From assembly GCA_905233785.1 (NCBI GenBank), contig CAJOCV010000067.1, positions 1-9,313 on the forward strand: a stretch of DNA of 9,313 bases, in the 5' to 3' direction. Below the pieces are notes generated by a model. That model saw only the letters and a program-made list of their open reading frames with translations, searched no databases and was not told the origin of the DNA. This document shows, one piece after another, positions 6,226-9,313 of this stretch. A program made the translations under genes and the position numbers. The stretch comes from an uncultured Oscillospiraceae bacterium. Lineage in GTDB: Bacteria > Bacillota > Clostridia > Oscillospirales > Oscillospiraceae. Numbering within the stretch: the first letter of the stretch is position 1; each line of letters opens with the position of its first letter.

Positions 6226-6438
6226 ATGAATTCATCCGTTACTTCTTTCGACCAGCTGCCGATCACGCTGAAGGCCGATCAGGTCGCTGCCGTGCTCGGC
6301 ATCTCCCGGTCCAACGCGTACAACCTCATGCGCAGCGAAGGCTTTCCCACGCTTCACATCGGCAAGCGGATGCTCGTTCCCAAGGATCGACTGATCCGCT
6401 GGATCGATGCCAACGCGCAGCCGGAGGTGCGGGTATGA
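6226..6438 (+). CDS. AlpA/Xis-like helix-turn-helix protein (HTH_17 family)
   Basis: The ATG at 6226 has AAAGGAG (6211-6217) 8 bases upstream. The 70-residue product contains LKADQVAAVLGISRSNAYNLMRSEGFPTLHIGKRMLVPKDRLIRWIDA in two contiguous parts, the MerR-like winged helix of excisionases and AlpA regulators: a helix-turn-helix (L-x-x-x-Q-V-A-x-x-L-G-I-S-R), then the wing G-K-R-M-L-V-P, then a short W-containing helix. Such proteins bend attachment-site DNA to favour excision, or activate integrase genes; here either role is possible. Its TGA overlaps the ATG of the next gene (ATGA), so both are translated together. Confidence 0.8.
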   Translation: MNSSVTSFDQLPITLKADQVAAVLGISRSNAYNLMRSEGFPTLHIGKRMLVPKDRLIRWIDANAQPEVRV

Positions 6439-7715
6439 TAGAGGATCTTCGGGAAAAGCTGCGCCCCATGCTGAAGAAATACATTGAAGCGGAGGGTGTG
6501 GAAATCAGCGGCACGTCGTTCGACTGTCCCCGCTGCGGTCACATTGCCTGGCTGCAGGGGGACAGCTGTTGGCGCTGTATCCGCTGCAATGTCACCGGCG
6601 ACACGCTGGACTTTGCCATGACGCTCCACCCGGAGCTGAGCGAAGACGAAGCGCTTCGGTACATTCACAGCGTTCTCGGCCTGAAGCTTCATGAGCTGAA
6701 CACCGTGGAGGCCGGCGCCCTGATGGATATGGAGTTCAGGCCCACCGGCTTTCTGATCGAGAAGCTGCTGGGCAAGGGCGTGTATCTCCTCGCCGGCGCG
6801 AGCAAGATCGGCAAGAGCTGGCTGGTGCTCTGGCTCGCTGACTGTATCAGTAAAGGGCTGCCGGTCTGGGAGCTGAAAACGGCTCCCTGCGCCGTGCTCT
6901 ATGTCAGTCTCGAAGATACCCAACAGCGCATCCAACAGCGGCTGAACGACGTGACCGGCGGCGAGACCGGCGCGCTGCACATTGCCACGGAGTCGGAGCT
7001 TTTGGGCGGCGGCTTCGAGGAGCAGCTCACGGGTTTTCTCATGGAGCACCCGGACGTGGGCTTTGTGATCATCGACACGCTGTAGCGCATCCGCCCGGTA
7101 AAAGCCGAGAAGTACAGCTACGCCGGGGATTACGAAGTCATGACCGCGCTGAAAAACATCGCGGACGCCTTCAACATCACGGTCCTGCTGGTACACCATA
7201 CCCGCAAGGAGGAGTCCGGTGATGCCTTCAACATGATCTCCGGCACGACCGGCCTGCTCGGCTGCGCCGACGGCGCGCTCGTGCTGCAAAAGCCCTCCCG
7301 CCTGTCGCCGGAGGCCACGCTGGACGTGACCGGACGCGAGATGGCGGATCTCCAGCTCCGGCTGCGCTTCAATGAGCAGACGAAGCATTGGGATTTCGTC
7401 GGCTACGGCAAGGACGAGCCCAGCCCGCGCGACCGGTTTTTGGAGGCCGTGCAAGCCTTTCTAGCTGAGCGCCATGAATGGCAGGGCACAGCCTCGGAGC
7501 TGCTGGAGCTGCTGCGAGACTATCTTGACCCCGACACCAAGCCGAACATCCTTGCTCGGCGTCCGAACGCTTCCGCGTCCAGGCTGGAACAGAACTACGG
7601 TGTGGATTACCGGACGAGCCGAAGCATGGACGCCCGGATCATCTGCCTCTCCGAATTGCGGCATGACGGTTATGACGATCATGACGATATTTTGGACGCC
7701 GACGCCGCCCCCTGA
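6435..7715 (+). pseudogene. Zinc-finger plus RepA-like (AAA_25) replicative ATPase, interrupted by one in-frame TAG
   Basis: The ATG at 6435 overlaps the upstream stop and has GGAGG 7 bases before it. Codons 1-216 are open, codon 217 is TAG (7083-7085), and the same frame continues open to a TGA at 7713-7715, 426 codons in all. Residues 31-51 hold CPRC and CWRCIRC, a primase-like zinc ribbon. Walker A is GASKIGKS (121-128), Walker B FVIIDTL (210-216), and the RecA-like LLVHHTRKE motif (about 251-259) follows the stop. This is the RecA-fold RepA/AAA_25 helicase of plasmids, phages and integrative elements, here with a CHC2-type finger. Family members usually read DTLQ-R-I-R at this place, so CAG to TAG is the likely change. 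No other lesion is seen. The product is a 216-residue truncated ATPase unless the stop is read through; an ATG at 7140 could restart but has no good ribosome site. Confidence 0.75.
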
Positions 7716-7747
7716 AAAACCGTCATAACCGTCATCATCGTCATGGA
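7663..7747. repeat. Two mirror-image triplets of 9-bp repeats with ATGACG core (iteron-like)
   Basis: ATGACG occurs at 7663, 7672 and 7681, exactly 9 bases apart. Its complement CGTCAT occurs at 7721, 7730 and 7739, again exactly 9 bases apart. The first triplet encodes the HDGYDDHDD tail of the RepA-like protein; the second lies just after its stop. Positions 7663-7677 and 7721-7735 form a perfect 15-bp inverted repeat with a 43-base centre. Evenly spaced repeats beside a replication gene suggest binding sites for its product or a replication origin; this is inference. Confidence 0.55.
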
Positions 7748-7751
7748 AAAG

Positions 7752-7781
7752 CCCTCCTGCCGGTTTTCTTCGGCAGGAGGG
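7752..7781. terminator. Perfect 11-bp GC-rich stem-loop after the ATPase gene
   Basis: CCCTCCTGCCG (7752-7762) pairs perfectly with 7771-7781 around an 8-base loop. On the plus strand it is followed by TATAAGG rather than a T-run; on the minus strand CTTTTCC follows. It may end or slow the xis-rep transcript before the integrase promoter, but it is not a textbook terminator. Confidence 0.45.
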
Positions 7782-7793
7782 TATAAGGAACAC

Positions 7794-7821
7794 TTGATTT
7801 AAAGTGCTAAAGTGATATAAT
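7794..7821 (+). promoter_or_regulatory. Extended -10 promoter for the integrase
   Basis: TTGATT (7794-7799) and TATAAT (7816-7821) are 16 bases apart, with TGA before the -10. The hexamer AAAGTG occurs twice in the spacer (7801-7806 and 7809-7814). The start of transcription near 7828 leaves about 50 bases of leader before the TTG at 7879 but almost none before the ATG at 7837, which supports the TTG start. Confidence 0.6.
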
Positions 7822-7878
7822 CAGAATGGAACTTGGATGGAACAGGTACAGGTTCTACACTGGGAAAGTGAGGTATCA

Positions 7879-9054
7879 TTGGCAAATAAGAAAACAACGA
7901 AAAACGCAAAAGGCGCGGGCACGATCCGCAAACGCCCGGATGGGCGCTGGGAGGGGCGCTACTCGTTAGGCTTCGATCCCAAGACCGGCAAGCAGATCCA
8001 GAAATCCGTTTACGGCTCTTCTCAAAAGGAAGTCCGCCAAAAGCTCACGCAGATCACGGCTGAACTGGACGAAGGCATCTACATTGAACCGACCAGCTTG
8101 AAAGTTGGCACCTGGCTGGACATCTGGCTAAAGGATTATACCGGAAATGTCAAGCCAGCGACCTATAGCGCCTATGAAGAGCATGTCCGGGTGCATTTGA
8201 AGCCCCAGCTTGGCGAAGTCATGCTTACACAGCTTGCCCCTCATATGGTTCAGTGGCTTTACAATGATCTTCTTCGGGAGAGGCAGCTTTCCCCCAAGTC
8301 AGTCAAGAACATCCACGGTGTATTTCATCGGGCGATGGAGCAGGCAAAGAAGTTGGATTACCTGCGAACGAACCCTCTTGACGCTGTGATCCTGCCGCGC
8401 GTGGAAAAAGCGAAAATCAATACCGTTGCTGACGACAGCATGATGGCCTTTCTGGAGGCGATCAAAGGAGATCCCTATGAACTGGTTTTGTTTGTCACCG
8501 CCTTTACCGGCATGCGTCAAGGGGAGGTACTCGGTCTGACCTGGGACTGTGTGGACTTCGATCACAACACGATCCTGATTAATAAGCAGCACAACCGAGT
8601 CAAAGGCGACACCGAATTCCGGTTTTCCAGTCTGAAGAACGATAAAATCCGCACACTTACTGCTGCGTCGGATGTTATGGAAGCCCTCCGCCGCCAGAAG
8701 CATCAACAGGATATTTGGGCTGCGGCAGCAGGAGAAGCATGGAATAACGCCGACAATCTGGTTTTCACCAATGAGCTTGGACGCTTCATGAATAACAAGA
8801 CCTTGTACATGAACTTTAAGCGCATTATGAAGAAGATCGGGTTGGAGGGCCTTCGGTTCCACGATCTCCGTCACACCTACGCTGTCAGCAGCCTCCGCGC
8901 CGGGGACGACATCAAGACCGTGCAGGAAAACCTGGGGCATGCCACCGCGTCCTTCACGCTCAGCACCTACGCGCACTCCACGCCCGGCATGAAACGGGAG
9001 AGCGCCAATCGCATGGAGCAGTATATCCAGACCTTGCGTTCCGCTTCGTGCTAA
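7879..9054 (+). CDS. int: Tyrosine recombinase integrase, complete
   Basis: The TTG at 7879 (MANKKTTKNAKGAG) is preferred to the ATG at 7837, which lies only about 9 bases after the predicted transcription start. GAGG lies 5 bases before the TTG. The product has 391 residues, normal for phage and ICE integrases. Residues about 10-65 (GTIRKRPDGRWEGRYS, with the GKQIQKS turn) are the AP2-like arm-binding domain. About 75-165 is the SAM-like core-binding domain. The catalytic domain has Arg213 (FTGMRQGEV), Lys253 (SLKNDK), His328 and Arg331 (FHDLRHTY), His354 (LGHATA) and the nucleophile Tyr364 (STYAHS), so all active-site residues are present. It catalyses site-specific integration and excision of the element. 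Its 3' end faces the 3' end of tRNA-Tyr 162 bases away, the usual layout for a tRNA-targeting element. Confidence 0.93.
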   Translation: MANKKTTKNAKGAGTIRKRPDGRWEGRYSLGFDPKTGKQIQKSVYGSSQKEVRQKLTQITAELDEGIYIEPTSLKVGTWLDIWLKDYTGNVKPATYSAYEEHVRVHLKPQLGEVMLTQLAPHMVQWLYNDLLRERQLSPKSVKNIHGVFHRAMEQAKKLDYLRTNPLDAVILPRVEKAKINTVADDSMMAFLEAIKGDPYELVLFVTAFTGMRQGEVLGLTWDCVDFDHNTILINKQHNRVKGDTEFRFSSLKNDKIRTLTAASDVMEALRRQKHQQDIWAAAAGEAWNNADNLVFTNELGRFMNNKTLYMNFKRIMKKIGLEGLRFHDLRHTYAVSSLRAGDDIKTVQENLGHATASFTLSTYAHSTPGMKRESANRMEQYIQTLRSASC

Positions 9055-9059
9055 AGCGT

Positions 9060-9119
9060 CCAATTCATGCCAATTCAAACCATTCTTTTCCCATTCTTAA
9101 AGGGTCAGAATAAGGGTCA
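9060..9119. repeat. Three pairs of 8-bp direct repeats, probable integrase arm sites
   Basis: CCAATTCA occurs at 9060 and 9070, CCATTCTT at 9080 and 9091, and AAGGGTCA at 9100 and 9112. The pairs follow one another directly, with periods of 10, 11 and 12 bases, about one helical turn, as expected for proteins binding the same face of DNA. A further inverted pair, TTGGTCA (9140-9146) and TGACCAA (9164-9170), lies toward the tRNA. The place between integrase stop and tRNA fits the arm region of an attachment site for integrase and excisionase. Confidence 0.5.
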
Positions 9120-9189
9120 AACGAAAAGGATCGTTTATATTGGTCACTTTTTCAAGCAAGATATGACCAAATAAGCGGAAAATATAAGA

Positions 9190-9217
9190 AAATCCTCACC
9201 TTTTCAGGTGAGGATTT
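9190..9217 (-). terminator. Intrinsic terminator of the tRNA-Tyr transcript
   Basis: A perfect 12-bp stem (9190-9201 with 9206-9217, loop TTTC) is followed on the minus strand by TTTTCTTATATTTT. It starts at the tRNA CCA end, so it ends the tRNA transcript. On the plus strand no T-run follows. Confidence 0.75.
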
Positions 9218-9301
9218 GGTGGGGGAAGGTGGATTCGAACCACCGAAGGCATTGCCAGCAGATTTACAGTCTGTCCCCTTTGGCCACTCGGGAATTCCCC
9301 C
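9217..9301 (-). tRNA. tRNA-Tyr (GTA anticodon), CCA encoded
   Basis: The minus strand reads GGGGGAA (9301-9295), a D-arm with CCCGAGTGGCCAAAGGGG, an anticodon loop CTGTAAATC with GTA, a long class II variable arm (GCTGGCAATGCCTTC), a T-arm GGTGGTTCGAATCCACC, and TTCCCCC closing the 7-bp acceptor stem, then discriminator A and CCA. The 85-base length and extra arm fit bacterial tRNA-Tyr. Its 3' end points at the integrase, making it the likely attachment site of the element. Confidence 0.95.
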
Positions 9302-9313
9302 ATATTCACTTGA

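Noticed and set aside
7837..7878. A 14-residue N-terminal extension of the integrase from ATG 7837.
   Set aside because: It would begin almost at the predicted transcription start without a ribosome site; integrases of this kind start close to the TTG at 7879.

Overview
The window looks like a chromosomal segment of a gut-type Clostridia bacterium, probably in the Oscillospiraceae/Ruminococcaceae range. This is inferred from the moderately high GC, AGGAGG-type ribosome sites, lipoproteins with LxxC lipoboxes, the protein families present, and a CCA-encoding class II tRNA-Tyr. No species can be named from the sequence alone.

Left part (about 1-4003, all minus strand): a tightly spaced row of envelope genes reads leftwards from a good promoter at 3975-4003. 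In transcription order it holds a short three-helix membrane protein (3934-3617), a polytopic membrane acyltransferase-like protein (3578-2502), a small one-helix DUF3592-like protein (2486-2178), a PAP2-type membrane phosphatase (2159-1257), a lipoprotein HAD phosphatase that has lost its middle (1226-735), and a lipoprotein running off the left edge (661-1). Gaps of 15-40 bases suggest one transcript for most of it. The promoter carries a perfect inverted repeat across its -35/-10 spacer, which looks like a repressor operator.

Middle part (about 4090-5820): a scar region. It has the C-terminal catalytic half of one tyrosine integrase (4094-4519), a short ATPase-like gene with an altered Walker A on the minus strand (5240-4701), and about 570 bases with no confident gene. 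That last stretch includes a 10-codon ORF behind a very strong ribosome site, and a possible 75-codon ORF overlapping the next gene.

Right part (about 5820-9301): a compact integrated element ending beside tRNA-Tyr. It encodes a small DNA-binding protein (5823-6035), a dense array of perfect stem-loops (6042-6190), an AlpA/Xis-like helix-turn-helix protein (6226-6438), a zinc-finger plus RepA-like (AAA_25) ATPase interrupted by one in-frame amber codon (6435-7715), and a complete tyrosine integrase (7879-9054). Three pairs of short direct repeats that look like integrase arm sites follow, then the tRNA. The end of the ATPase gene contains two mirror-image triplets of 9-bp repeats (7663-7747) that resemble replication iterons. 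No relaxase or capsid gene is visible, so this would be a minimal integrative element of the kind regulator-Xis-Rep-Int. The most notable structures not explained by ordinary annotation are the stem-loop array, the iteron-like array and the single amber codon at an expected glutamine.
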